Source: Archivesica marissinica (taxonomy: Eukaryota; Mollusca; Bivalvia; Venerida; Vesicomyidae). From it: DNA of 64,000 nt. Below the pieces are notes generated by a model. That model had not been told where the DNA came from. It saw nothing but the letters and a program-made list of their open reading frames with translations, and did no database searches. Positions 20,357-31,857 of the stretch are shown here, piece after piece. Positions within the stretch are counted from its first letter, which is position 1; every line of letters starts with the position of its first letter. The stretch covers positions 45,657,645 to 45,721,644 of the forward strand of contig CM026403.1 of assembly GCA_014843695.1 (NCBI GenBank). Direction: 5' to 3'. Both the position numbers and the translations under genes were made by a program.

Positions 20357-20985
20357 ACAACATTTTCTTTCAATATGTTTACATTATGCTGGTATTTGAC
20401 ACAAGAACAAAATATTGGAGTGGACACTTCGCTGACCGCACTCAGACTACAGGCAATGACCAATCTCTCCCAAAAATCGAATCACTTCCTCCTAGGCCAT
20501 TGTCGCCAACACTCTATAAGATAAGGGATCATTCTAGAGGGCAATGTGGGCGAAATAGTTGTCCAGATTCCCAATATGTTCTTTTACTATACAGTTGTCC
20601 TCTATTAAGCAGCCACCTGTGCTAAGTATCTGGGTATTTTTGGGATTGTTCCACAGTCATTAAGAATTGTCACCAGCAGATCTCTAGTATTTCACTTGCA
20701 GATAATTTTTGAGGTTGGGTAGGGGGATATAGCAGGAGCGGCTTAACCCACAAACAGTCTAGCACCCTCTGGGTGCAGCCAATATATGGGCACACCTTGT
20801 GTAGGGTGTTGTTTTAGTGTACATTTGTTTACAATTTTCTCGAGTGTACAGGGATTTCAGGGCTAAAAGATCAAAGGAATGTCTCTTCTTTTGTTATTGT
20901 CCGAATCTAATTACCCACCGCTATATTCAACATACCAAATAATATTTATTCTACAACATGGAGGATATTTGTGTGTAATAGTGTA
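20357..20985. other. Spacer with a pogo-like MITE fragment
   Basis: About 20545-20640 (TTGTCCAGATTCCCAATATG, TTAAGCAGCCACCTGTGCTA) matches the inside of the small element at 26432-26612 but lacks clear termini. The rest is unassigned. A plus-strand frame at 20338-20625 has no domain. Confidence 0.5.
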
Positions 20986-21045
20986 AGATATGATTTTATT
21001 TCATCATGTATTTCTGTGATCACGAGAGGAAATAAAATCATATCT
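20986..21045. repeat. Perfect 17-bp inverted repeat
   Basis: AGATATGATTTTATTTC (20986-21002) and its exact complement (21029-21045) enclose 26 nt, a stable hairpin. No poly-T run follows to suggest a terminator. It may be the centre of an unrecognised MITE. Confidence 0.75.
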
Positions 21046-21474
21046 AAAGCCCCGTTTCCATGAAGCATGTATTCCGAGCATTTTTAGTGCGGGTTTTGTC
21101 TCCGCCGAATAGGCGCCGCTTTTCCCAAAATTCGCTCCTTCTAAATTTCATACTGACGTTTCCATAGGAGCGGTTTGTCGCGCTAATTATTGTACGCGCA
21201 GACAAAATTCACCTCGGGTAGTGAATTCTGTATGCGCGTTCTAGCGATAATTAACTAGTTTATGTAATATGTCGTTGGAAATGACGTCATTTCCTATGAC
21301 ATTTACTCACGAGGCTTCTCTCACAACTGACTTCCTACTGATTATGGGTCCTACGAAGTCCAGTATTGTTTCCATTTGTGGTGACATCCTGAAGTATTCT
21401 CGATCTATCAAGGTCAAGCTGTCTATTTCACCACATTTTATAAATTGTCATCCGTTTTCTCATCTTATAATTGT
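21046..21474. other. Unassigned spacer
   Basis: GC-richer than its surroundings (CGCCGCT, GCGCTAATT, GCGCGTT). It includes one TGACGTCA at about 21281 inside ATGACGTCAT. No exon is recognised. Confidence 0.4.
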
Positions 21475-21718
21475 TTAACCCATTCAACCCCAAGTAACTC
21501 ACATGGACTGGTCCATGAACATTTTAGACCAATAAATTAATAAGAAAATTACATTTGGATCAGTTCATTTATCAAAATGGGTAATTGTTTTTCTAAAAAT
21601 AGTAATATTACTTGCAAAAAGTGCAGATCCTGATGAGACGGCTCGTCACGAGCCGGCTCATCTGGATCTACACTTTTTTGTAAGCCTATTTAGAGGTCTG
21701 TGGTGTTGAAAGGGTTAA
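21475..21718 (-). mobile_element. TTAA hairpin MITE, copy D
   Basis: TTAA-CCCATTCAACCCC at the left and TTGAAAGGG-TTAA at the right, 244 bp, with an intact central palindrome. Same orientation as copies A and B. Confidence 0.9.
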
Positions 21719-21865
21719 TTATTGAATTATTGAATTATTACATGTCGACAGTCACAGATGTCCTACAGTATAATTATCCAATTTGGTATCAATAAATTGA
21801 CATCATTTTGATAAAAATCACATCCATCATACTGCAACAACAGTAAAACCAAAGGATTCCAACTA

Positions 21866-22056
21866 AAGGACCAATTAGTTTATACAAATTTATTTTAGCT
21901 CGATTGTGAAACAAGTTCTTACAACTTATATTTATCACTCTCGAGACCTCATTCCTGATGCAATACATCGCCACGAGGGAGAGAGAAGAGGCAACGTGGA
22001 ATTTAAATGCCTTGCCTAAGGACACAATCGTAACGGCTTCAGCGGGGCTCGAACTC
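21866..22056 (-). mobile_element. SINE-4 copy, truncated at the B box
   Basis: Tail (ACAAGTTCTTACAACTTATA), body (CATCGCCACGAGGGAGAG, TTTAAATGCCTTGCC) and the B-box start (GGGGCTCGAACTC, about 22042-22054) are present. The A-box half of the head is missing. The flank 22057-22270 is unassigned. Confidence 0.8.
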
Positions 22057-22271
22057 ATATACATATCAGGGTAGATCAGAATTTATCTGCCAAGGGAGGT
22101 AATAGAAAACAAACGAGCAATGCTACTCATATCCGTGGGCCAATTTTGACAAGTTTCCAACTTAGAATCTTGCAGGATATTCATACAGACTGATCAATCC
22201 TTGTCTTGTTACTATTGAGTAATGCAGTCTGATGCAGTATATAAATGATAATGTTGTCCCAATCTGGATAG

Positions 22272-22400
22272 ACTGGCACCATGGCAATCGGATAAGTCAA
22301 GGGGGATATACTTGCAAACCATTTACACTGGCACCATGGCAATCGGATAAGTCAGGGGGGATATACATGCAAACCATTTAGACTGGCACCATGGCACCAT
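22272..22400. repeat. 55-bp duplication, 2.3 copies
   Basis: Units start ACTGGCACCATGGCAATCGG and continue into GATATACTTGCAAACCATTT. The third copy is partial. Confidence 0.85.
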
Positions 22401-22449
22401 TTACAATTGATTGTATAAAACTGAAGACATTCTCTAATCAAGGCTGTAC

Positions 22450-22950
22450 ATATTCATGGAGGGCAGTATACCAGTGCTCATTCTGGAGGGCAGTATATCA
22501 GTGCTCATTCTGGAGGGCAGTATATCAGGGCTCATTCTGGAGGGCAGTATATCAGGGCTCAGTCTGGAGGGCAGTATATCAGTGCTCAGTCTGGAGGGCA
22601 GTATATCAGTGCTCATTCTGGAGGGCAGTATATCAGTGCTCATTCTGGAGGGCAGTATATCAGTGCTCAGTCTGGAGGGCAGTATATCAGTGCTCAGTCT
22701 GGAGGGCAGTATATCAGTGCTCATTCTGGAGGGTAGTATATCAGTGCTCATTCTGGAGGGTAGTATATCAGGGCTCAGTCTGGAGGGCAGTATATCAGTG
22801 CTCAGTCTGGAGGGTAGTATATCAGTGCTCAGTCTGGAGGGCAGTATATCAGTGCTCAGTCTGGAGGGTAGTATATCAGTGCTCAGTCTGAAGGGCAGTA
22901 TATCAGTGCTCAGTCTGGAGGGCAGTATATCAGTGCTCATTCTGGAGGGT
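22450..22950. repeat. 27-bp minisatellite, ~18 copies
   Basis: The unit is GAGGGCAGTATATCAGTGCT plus CAGTCTG or CATTCTG. Variation is confined to a few sites (GGGCAG/GGGTAG, GTGCTC/GGGCTC). Open frames on both strands reflect the 27-bp period. Confidence 0.93.
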
Positions 22951-23379
22951 GACTTGGGCGAAATCGTCGCCCTAGGGGCCCCACTTCTCCCTTTTTCATA
23001 TAAGATTGTGTCCAGTAGCATACACTGGCCCCATTATAAAGCACTCCTTCTATTTAAATGCTATATTTAATGGCCATACAGTGCAGTTTAACCCTACTTT
23101 GCAAAATATTATTAAAGAACACCATTTAAGGACTTACTCCCAAAAAGTCTCACCTAGAATGAATATCTCTCATTAAATAAACCAATTGTGCCATGCCCTG
23201 ATTAAGTACCCTGCCCTGATTAAGTACCTCAAGGAAAAATTCTAATGACAAAAAGACGATACACAATTTAAGAGTCCATTCCCAGACATATCACTAGTTT
23301 TCATGATTCCAATATGAACAGATGTTAAATAAGTAATCTGTATATTGTTCATGTCCAGCACCAAATTTCATATTGATTA
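22951..23379. other. Unassigned spacer
   Basis: No repeat or exon recognised. A 15-bp segment (CCTGATTAAGTACC) is directly duplicated at about 23197-23228. Confidence 0.4.
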
Positions 23380-23915
23380 TAGACTGGGGATGGGGTGGTA
23401 CTGGGGATGGGGTGGTACTGGGGATGGGTTGGTACTGGGGATGGGTTGGTACTGGGATGGGGTGGTACTGGGGATGGGGTGGTACTGGGGTGGTACTGGG
23501 GATGGGGTGGTACTGGGGTGGGGTGGTACTGGGATGGGGTGGTACTGGGGATGGGGTGGTACTGGGGATGGGATGGTACTGGGGTGGGGTGGTACTGGGG
23601 ATGGGGTGGTACTGGGGATGGGGTGGTACTGGGGTGGGGTGGTACTGGGGATGGGGTGGTACTGGGGATGGGGTGGTACTGGGGTGGGGTGGTACTGGGA
23701 TGGGGTGGTACTGGGGTGGGTGATACTGGGGATGGTACTGGGGTGGGTGGTTCTGGGGATGGATGGGTTGGTACTGGGGTGGGGTGATACTGGGGTGGGG
23801 TGGTACTGGGGTTGGTCGGGTGGTACTGGGGTGGGTGGGGTGGTACTGGGATGGGGTAGTACTAGAGTGGGGTGGTACTGGGGTGGGGTGGTACTGGGGG
23901 TGGGGTGGTATCAGG
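23380..23915. repeat. 16/17-bp G-rich minisatellite with G4 potential
   Basis: About 32 units of GGGGATGGGGTGGTACT (17 bp) or the 16-bp form lacking A. The plus strand holds dense GGGG runs with short loops, so G-quadruplex formation is likely. On the syntaxin-sense strand the array is C-rich. Both strands are open in several frames, with no coding signal. Confidence 0.93.
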
Positions 23916-24044
23916 TTTTGGTGCATCTTCATACTCCTCCTACCTGTATTCATGTTAAACTAATTTTATGTAAAGACATTATCATCATATAATTTTAGGA
24001 CCAAAAATTGTGTGTAAAAGTTTTCATATGAGACATTCTGGATA

Positions 24045-24935
24045 ACATTAAGTTCATTCACAAAATACACTACCACACTGTCTGTAGATAGAGATTCTGG
24101 CCATTAATTTCACTCACAAAATACACTACCATACTGTCTGTAGATAGAGATTCTGGACATTATTTCACTCACAAAATGCACTACCATACTGTCTGTAGAT
24201 AGAGATTCTGGACATTAACTTTGCTCACAAAACACACTACCATACTGCCTGTAGAAAGTTCTGGATAAACATTAGCTTTGCTCACAAAATACACTACCAT
24301 ATTGCCTGTAGAAAGTTCTGGATAAACATTAGCTTTGCTCACAAAATACACTACCATATTGCCTGTAGAAAGTTCTGGATAAACATTAGCTTTGCTCACA
24401 AAATACACTACCATATTGCCTGTAGAAAGTTCTGGATAAACATTAGCTTTGCTCACAAAATACACTACCATATTGCCTGTAGAAAGTTCTGGATAAACAT
24501 TAGCTTTGCTCACAAAATACACTACCATATTGCCTGTAGAAAGTTCTGGATAAACATTAGCTTTGCTCACAAAATACACTACCATATTGCCTGTAGAAAG
24601 TTCTGGATAAACATTAGCTTTGCTCACAAAATACACTACCATATTGCCTGTAGAAAGTTCTGGATAAACATTAGCTTTGCTCACAAAATACACTACCATA
24701 TTGCCTGTAGAAAGTTCTGGATAAACATTAGCTTTGCTCACAAAATACACTACCATATTGCCTGTAGAAAGTTCTGGATAAACATTAGCTTTGCTCACAA
24801 AATACACTACCATACTGCCTGTAGAAAGTTCTGGATAAACATTAGCTTTGCTCACAAAATACACTACCATACTGCCTGTAGAAAGTTCTGGATAAACATT
24901 AACTTTGCTCACAAAATACACTACCATACTGCCTG
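24045..24935. repeat. 57-bp minisatellite with older 54-bp copies
   Basis: About 12 nearly identical units from 24220 contain GCTCACAAAATACACTACCA and GCCTGTAGAAAGTTCTGG. Three older, diverged copies at 24045-24220 have CTGTCTGTAGATAGAG. This gives a clear gradient from old to homogenised copies. The 57-bp period explains the minus-strand frame of about 250 codons. Confidence 0.92.
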
Positions 24936-25442
24936 AGCAGTTCACAATCAATCAGTGTCATCATTACAAACACTATACGAACAGCAATATAAAAAACCAT
25001 ACAAGACATGCTCATTTCAATCTGAAATCTGTTTTTAAAATACACCATGCATGATATTCGCTGGAACAATTTAACACAGAGTGATTCTCAACCAAATCTC
25101 TATAAAAAATCAAACAGCAGCCGCTGTTGAGTCTCTTTTGGGAAATCATAGCCGAAATGTGTAGCAGGGAAAGAATATAGATATTATTCTCCAGTTCGGT
25201 GACCCGTGCGTAAAGTAAGTGACTTTTCCGCTCATATCCCATCATTCAAATGTTCCGCACCTCGCAGTAATCTCAGTTCTACATTTCCATTCATTCGGAG
25301 CTAATCAATCCCTGACAAATCAACTTATTCCCGGAAATCCAGATATATATTTGCACATTTTCTGTTACGATTAGGCTACAGCCGTTGATGTTTTGTCTGG
25401 GTCATCATATGTTTTCACATTATGACATTGGTCCACCTCTAA
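24936..25442. other. Unassigned spacer
   Basis: No element ends. A minus-strand frame at 25012-25245 shows no domain or splice context that I trust. Confidence 0.4.
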
Positions 25443-26210
25443 TACTGCGTCATTAGTCATCGTTAATGTACTAGTCACTGAGTTATCAGTCATAGTTAAT
25501 GTACTAGTCACTGAGCTATCAGTCATAGTTAATGTACTAGTCACTGAGCTATCAGTCATAGTTAATGTACTAGTCACTGAGCTATCAGTCATAGTTAATG
25601 TACTAGTCACTGAGCTATTAGTCATCGTTAATGTACTAGTCACTGAGCTATTAGTCATCGTTAATGTACTAGTCACTGAGCTATCAGTCATCGTTAATGT
25701 ACTAGTCACTGCATTATCAGTCATCGTTAATGTACTAGTCACTGCATTATCAGTCATCGTTAATGTACTAGTCACTGCATTATCAGTCATCGTTAATGTA
25801 CTAGTCACTGCATTATTAGTCATCGTTAATGTACTAGTCACTGAGCTATTAGTCATCGTTAATGTACTAGTCACTGAGTTATTAGTCATCGTTAATGTAC
25901 TAGTCACTGAGTTATTAGTCATCGTTAATGTACTAGTCACTGAGCTATCAGTCATTGTTAATGTACTAGTCACTGAGCTATCAGTCATCGTTAATGTACT
26001 AGTCACTGAGTTATTAGTCATCGTTAATGTACTAGTCACTGAGCTATCAGTCATAGTTAATGTACTAGTCACTGAGCTATTAGTCATCGTTAATGTACTA
26101 GTCACTGAGCTATCAGTCATCGTTAATGTACTAGTCACTGAGTTATCAGTCATCGTTAATGTACTAGTCACTGAGCTATCAGTCATCGTTAATGTACTAG
26201 CCACCGAGCT
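25443..26210. repeat. 33-bp minisatellite, ~23 copies
   Basis: The unit contains GTTAATGTACTAGTCACTGA and GCTATCAGTCATC. On the minus strand the frame reads as an 11-residue Ser/Thr repeat (SSVTSTLTMTD) for 287 codons. Substitutions between copies change residues (D/N, S/N/A) as readily as silent sites, and there is no signal peptide or other domain. A repeat is the better call, though a mucin-like exon cannot be excluded. Confidence 0.88.
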
Positions 26211-26431
26211 TGATGTACAAGAGTTTACAAGCAATATTTGTAGAACAAACGATACAGGTATAATGATTTTTCCACTGTCCTTGTTGCTTATTAATCACAT
26301 ACATTAATAGCTGTTGTACTTTATTGATTTAGAATTAACTGGAGCAAGAACAAGTGTTACTCTTGAAACTGTGCCGAAGATATGTTACCGTTTCTGGGTT
26401 TCAACAACAAATTATGACTAATGAAGGCATA

Positions 26432-26612
26432 TATAGTCAAACCTGTGTTAGTGGTCACCTCCTGTAAGCAGCCATCCTGCATTAAGCAGACAGTTTCCAG
26501 ATTCCCAATGTTACTTCGTTATTCATTTGTCCTATATTAAGCATCCACCTGTGCTAAGCAGCCACTTTCTATGATTCCCATGGCTGGTTGCTGTAGACAG
26601 GTTAGACTGTAG
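26432..26612. mobile_element. Small pogo-like MITE
   Basis: The ends AGTCAAACCTGTG and ACAGGTTAGACT are inverted repeats next to TA on both sides, about 180 bp in all. The interior (TTAAGCATCCACCTGTGCTA) also occurs at 20545-20640. The termini resemble those at 51509-51629, consistent with a pogo/Tigger-type group. 26211-26431 is unassigned. Confidence 0.65.
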
Positions 26613-27214
26613 CTATATGACCCCTAAGCAGAACGGGTCAATCAATACTATCTATACATCATACGCTGTTGTGAATATTCATAAAATGTCAATACAATGT
26701 ATTATCACGATTTTGTCAATTTCATATCGACTGGCTCGTGTTTCTTGCATGATTCTATATTGTCTAAGATTGGCTGTATATTCCTTTAATGCTGTTTTAT
26801 TTGTCCTTTATGATATTTCGTAGACATTTCTGTCTGAAGCTGAGGGTCTGCAGTTCATCATAGATATTTACACTTTACACATTTTCGCACCCAGACTGTA
26901 GCCGAGAAAGGACGATCTTTCCTGTTTAAGTGCAATGTTAAAAGACAGGAGAAACACTGTTAATTTCATTTAAATTCAAGTTTCAGCAGTGTTAGAGATA
27001 CATCCCAGCTGATGTCACAAATGAAATTCCAAGATAATGGACAAGTAGAAGGCACTAGTGATTATCAACCGTAAATACTTACAACTTGTGCTCTATAGTA
27101 CAGTACAAATTGCATGAGGTCATGTTGTGTAAATACTCAAGTATGTGATAATACACAATGAGTATCAACCGTAAACACTTGCGACTTGTGCTTTGAAATG
27201 TTATTGTTACTTTT
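26613..27214. other. Unassigned spacer
   Basis: One diverged direct repeat of about 33 bp (ATCAACCGTAAATACTTACA at 27064 and ATCAACCGTAAACACTTGCG at 27166). No exon recognised. Confidence 0.45.
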
Positions 27215-27595
27215 CTGCACTTATTGATGGAGGAAGAACACTGGTTCCCCTCTGGACAGTAAGTACTGCAGACAAATGTGGTCACCAGAGTAGTACCATG
27301 GATGCTTGGCAAGCAAGATAGCTGAATAATATTCTCACATCAATGAATTCAATACCTTTGGTGGGATTCGAACATACAGGGATTTGAACTGACAGCCTCT
27401 GGTGGGAATAAAACCTAGTGTTTTGAACTGATGGCTGTGATTTGAACTGACAGCCTCTGGTGGGAATAAAACCTAGTGTTTTGAACTGATGGCTGTGATT
27501 TGAACTGACAGCCTCTGGTGGGAATAAAACCTAGTGTTTTGAACTGACGGCTGTAAGGGTCAAGTGATGTTGATTAACCACTCAAGCTCAAGGAT
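27215..27595 (-). mobile_element. Degenerate SINE-2 with an internal 58-bp expansion
   Basis: ATTGATGGAGGAAGAACAC at 27223, GGTGGGATTCGAACATACAG at 27360 and GTCAAGTG...TTAACCACTC at 27558-27588 match successive blocks of SINE-2 (38627-38822). Between the B-box block and the A-box end, a 58-bp unit starting GGTGGGAATAAAACC is repeated about three times (27401-27555). Confidence 0.65.
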
Positions 27596-29205
27596 ACAAA
27601 GGAGAAGGTCAGAGATACAAGGGAGGTCAAGGATACAAGGGAGCTCGGGTATACATGGGAGAAGTTCAGGGATATGAGGGAGAAGTTCAGGGATACATGG
27701 GAGAAGTTCAAGGATACAAGGGAGAAGTTCAGGGATATGAGGGATAAGTTCAGGGATACAAGGGATACGGTCAAGGATACAAGGGAGAAGGTCAAGGATA
27801 CAAGGGAGAAGGTCAAGGATACAAGGGAGAAGTTCAGGGATACAAGGAGAAGTTCAAGGATACAAGGGAGAAGTTCAGGGATACAAGGGAGAAGTTCAGG
27901 GATACATGGGAGAAGTTCAAGGATACAAGGGAGAAGTTCAGGGATACAAGGGAGAAGTTCAAGGATACAAGGGAGAAGTTCAGGGATACAAGGGAGAAGT
28001 TCAGGGATACAAGGGAGAAGTTCAGGGATACATGGGAGAAGTTCAAGGATACAAGGGAGAAGTTCAAGGATACAAGGGAGAAGTTCAGGGATACATGGGA
28101 GAAGTTCAAGGATACAAGGGAGAAGTTCAGGGATACAAGGGAGAAGGTCAAGGATACAAGGGAGAAGTTCAGGGATACAAGGGAGAAGTTCAAGGATACA
28201 AGGGAGAAGTTCAGGGATACAAGGGAGAAGTTCAGGGATACATGGGAGAAGTTCAAGGATACAAGGGAGAAGTTCAGGGATACAAGGGAGAAGTTCAAGG
28301 ATACAAGGGAGAAGTTCAGGGATACAAGGGAGAAGTTCAAGGATACAAGGGAGAAGTTCAGGGATACAAGGGAGAAGTTCAGGGATACATGGGAGAAGTT
28401 CAAGGATACAAGGGAGAAGTTCAAGGATACAAGGGAGAAGTTCAGGGATACATGGGAGAAGTTCAAGGATACAAGGGAGAAGTTCAGGGATACAAGGGAG
28501 AAGGTCAAGGATACAAGGGAGAAGTTCAGGGATACAAGGGAGAAGGTCAAGGATACAAGGGAGAAGTTCAGGGATACAAGGGAGAAGTTCAGGGATACAA
28601 GGAAGAAGGTCAAGGATACAAGGGAGAAGGTCAAGGATACAAGGGAGAAGTTCAGGGATACAAGGGAGAAAGTCAAGGATACAAGGGAGAAGGTCAAGGA
28701 TACAAGGGAGAAGTTCAGTGATACAAGGGAGAAGGTCAAGGATACAAGGGAGAAGGTCAAGGATACAAGGGAGAAGGTCAAGGATACAAGGGAGAAGGTC
28801 AAGGATACAAGGGATAAGTTCAGGGATACAAGGGATAAGTTCAGGGATACAAGGGAGAAGGTCAAGGATACAAGGGAGAAGTTCAGGGATACAAGGGAGA
28901 AGTTCAAGGATACAAGGGAGAAGTTCAGGGATACAAGGGAGAAGTTCAGGGATACAAGGGAGAAGGTCAAGGATACAAGGGAGAAGTTCAGGGATACAAG
29001 GGAGAAGTTCAAGGATACAAGGGAGAAGTTCAGGGATACAAGGGAGAAGTTCAAAGATACAAGGGAGAAGTTCAGGGATACAAGGGATAAGTTCAGGGAC
29101 TTCAGGGATACAAGGGAAAAGTTCAGTGATACAAGGGAGATGTTCAATGATACAAGGGAGAAGTTCAATGATACAAGGGAAAAGTTCAGGGATACAAGGG
29201 AGAAG
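27596..29205. repeat. 21-bp minisatellite, ~77 copies
   Basis: The unit is GGAGAAGTTCAGGGATACAA plus G. Variants are GGTCAAGG and TACATGG. Alternating CAGGG and CAAGG subtypes form blocks. Both strands have frames open for hundreds of codons with pure repeat content. 29206-29469 is unassigned. Confidence 0.94.
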
Positions 29206-29469
29206 GTTGTTGACTCCGCAACTGCTGGGATCCTTTATGTATTCTATATGAAAACACTTCTTCCTGGACTCAAACTGGGGAGGAATATTGCAGTTTAGGG
29301 AGACTCTTACCAAATAGTCTCTAAATCCGTGAGAACATGACTTGTATGCAATACTGATCTGAAACATTCAATACATGATGTGATATTCTGTAGGGTAGAC
29401 AGACACATCATTTCCCTGTGGAAATCACAATGGATTGCTACTTGCTATAATGCTTTTATATCATATAAA

Positions 29470-29614
29470 TATAGACAATAACATGCACTGCTAAAGGTAT
29501 ACAACCAAATTTATCATAGGCATAAAGGTTGTCAACCAGATGTTTGCACTACTATATATAGACAATATCATACACAGATAAAGGTAGTCCACCAGATGTT
29601 TGCACTAATATATA
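29470..29614. repeat. 56-bp array, left diverged part
   Basis: Two to three copies of the unit (AGATAAAGGTAGTCCACCAG, ATGTTTGCACTA) are separated from the main array by the insertion at 29615-30344. Confidence 0.8.
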
Positions 29615-30344
29615 CCCTCGAGTTTCCGGTTTCCGTTATGATAAGAAATGATCAGCATTCAACAAAACGAATCTTAAAACTACATAGTTTCTAAATGTAT
29701 GATGTAAATAAAGTAACGTTCCTCTTTTATTCCAAATAATTAGAAATGAATATAACTACGTAAATAACAACGGGCGCTGTCATTTTTACCATGACCCGAA
29801 ACCGACATCTGTGGTGACTGGTACCGGAGTTTTCGTGACCTTTCAGAAAATTAACAAAATTAAAAACTATTCGTTTAAGTACACTACACTACAGGACACA
29901 TCGTTTAGTTGACGACGACAGTAAACCACTGTATAAACCTCAAAACAATATAAGAGAAGTCTCCAAAACTATCCCCCCTTACACTAATTAAAATTGTAAC
30001 CCAGTCTATTTTGACCTTCACATTAAATGACAGGTAGGTAAACAAATCAGACAACGCAAAACAAAACTGGAAATGGTCAATATTTTGCAGTAAATCCAAT
30101 GGATAAATGGTGATGCAATATTGCATTATGAAAGATAGCATGTGTTATACCAATCCAAGGAAAATAACCGATTTCTTTCGCCTCCAAGGATTATAGGGAG
30201 CATTTTTGTTGCCAAATATGGAAAATGACCTTTGACACTATCTATTCCTGATTGGTGACGTCAGGAAACACCGATCGCGTGCAGTATTGTAAATACTTAC
30301 GGGGTAACGAAAACGAAGGTATCACGATTTGAGGACACTAGAGG
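29615..30344. mobile_element. Putative DNA transposon inside the 56-bp array
   Basis: 730 bp of non-repeat sequence is bounded by CCTCGAGTTTCC and GGACACTAGAGG (10 of 12 bases paired), with ATATA/TATA on both sides, the target of a TA-specific insertion. No transposase frame is recognised. A single TGACGTCA lies near 30257. Confidence 0.5.
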
Positions 30345-31375
30345 ATATAGACAATATCATATACAGATAAAGGTGGTCCACCAGATGTTTGCACTGGGAA
30401 ACATATCATACACAGATAAAGGTGGTCCACCAGATGTTTGCACTACTATATATAGACAATATCATACACAGTTAAAGGTGGTCCACCTGATGTTTGCACT
30501 AATATATATAGACAATATCATACACAGATAAAGGTGGTCCACCAGATGTTTGCACTACAATAGACAATATCATACACAGTTAAAGGTGGTTTACCTGATG
30601 TTTGCACAACTATATACACACAATAGCATACACAGATAAAGGTGGTCCACCAGATGTTTGCACTACTATATATACACAATAACATACACAGATAAAGGTG
30701 GTCCACCAGATGTTTGCACTACTATATATACACAATAACATACACAGATAAAGGTGGTCCACCAGATGATTGCACTACTATATATACACAATAACATACA
30801 CAGATAAAGGTGGTCCACCAGATGATTGCACTACTATATATACACACTAACATACACAGATAAAGGTGGTCCACCAGATGTTTGCACTACTATATATACA
30901 CAATAACATACACAGATAAAGGTGGTCCACCAGATGTTTGCACTACTATATATACACAATAACATACACAGATAAAGGTGGTCCACCAGATGATTGCACT
31001 ACTATATATACACAATAACATACACAGATAAAGGTGGTCCACCAGATGTTTGCACTACTATATATACACAATAACATACACAGATAAAGGTGGTCCACCA
31101 GATGATTGCACTACTATATATACACAATAACATACACAGATAAAGGTGGTCCACCAGATGTTTGCACTACTATATATACACAATAACATACACAGATAAA
31201 GGTGGTCCACCAGATGTTTGCACTACTATATATACACAATAACATACACAGATAAAGGTGGTCCACCAGATGATTGCACTACTATATATACACAATAACA
31301 TACACAGATAAAGGTGGTCCACCAGATGTTTGCACTACTATATTTAGACAATATCATCATACACAGTTAAAAGTT
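30345..31375. repeat. 56-bp array, main part
   Basis: About 18 units contain CACAGATAAAGGTGGTCCAC and CAGATGTTTGCACTACTATA. A GTTTGC/GATTGC change alternates in a near-regular pattern, pointing to amplification of multi-unit blocks. Copies become uniform after about 30600. Confidence 0.93.
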
Positions 31376-31379
31376 TAAA

Positions 31380-31550
31380 CTTGTTAAATTTATTTTACAA
31401 CAATTGCGAAATTAGCTTTAACAACTTATATTAATCACCCTTGTTGGCGCAGATGAAAAGCGTATACTTATGTGGTCCTTTGTGTGGCAGGAAACCGGAG
31501 TGCCCAGACAAAAGCCTCCTGTCCAATCTGGTGACCACCGTATTTATAGA
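31380..31550 (-). mobile_element. SINE-5 copy
   Basis: Tail AACAACTTATATTAATCACC, then TTGTTGGCGCAGATGAAAAG, CAGGAAACCGGAGTGCCC and CTGTCCAATCTGGTGACCAC. The blocks are in the same order as at 17985-18142. The head is not preserved. 31551-31857 holds no recognisable feature. Confidence 0.7.
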
Positions 31551-31857
31551 GAGAAGATCGACAGTAGATATTTTTGCTAAGTCACATCGGAAACCTCTTT
31601 TCAAAGTATTAGCTCTACATTTCCACCACATGTCAAAGTATGGAAATTTGATGCAAGGTTTTTCCCATTGCCCAAAACAAAATCAAGTAGAGTGCTCATT
31701 ATTCATCTCAATGTCCCCTGAGAACTAATATATTCAGATGATCTGTAATGTCACACAAAGGTTTGCTCTTTTTCATTCACAATGCTATATGATATACATA
31801 TAATAATGAAAAGTAGGTGGATTCAGTGGGAAGTGATTGATGGTGGATTATAGTAAG

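Noticed and set aside
25371..26234. 287-codon Ser/Thr-repeat protein, minus strand
   Set aside because: Could mimic a mucin, but there is no signal peptide or non-repeat domain, and substitutions change residues freely. Kept as a repeat.
29319..29366. Possible 48-bp minus-strand exon between TTTCAG and GTAAGAG
   Set aside because: Poor polypyrimidine tract, no known protein match, and it does not fit any syntaxin segment.
27574..29367. Minus-strand frame of 597 codons with LLPCIPE-type repeats
   Set aside because: Same artefact from the 21-bp array. Other frames on both strands are equally open.
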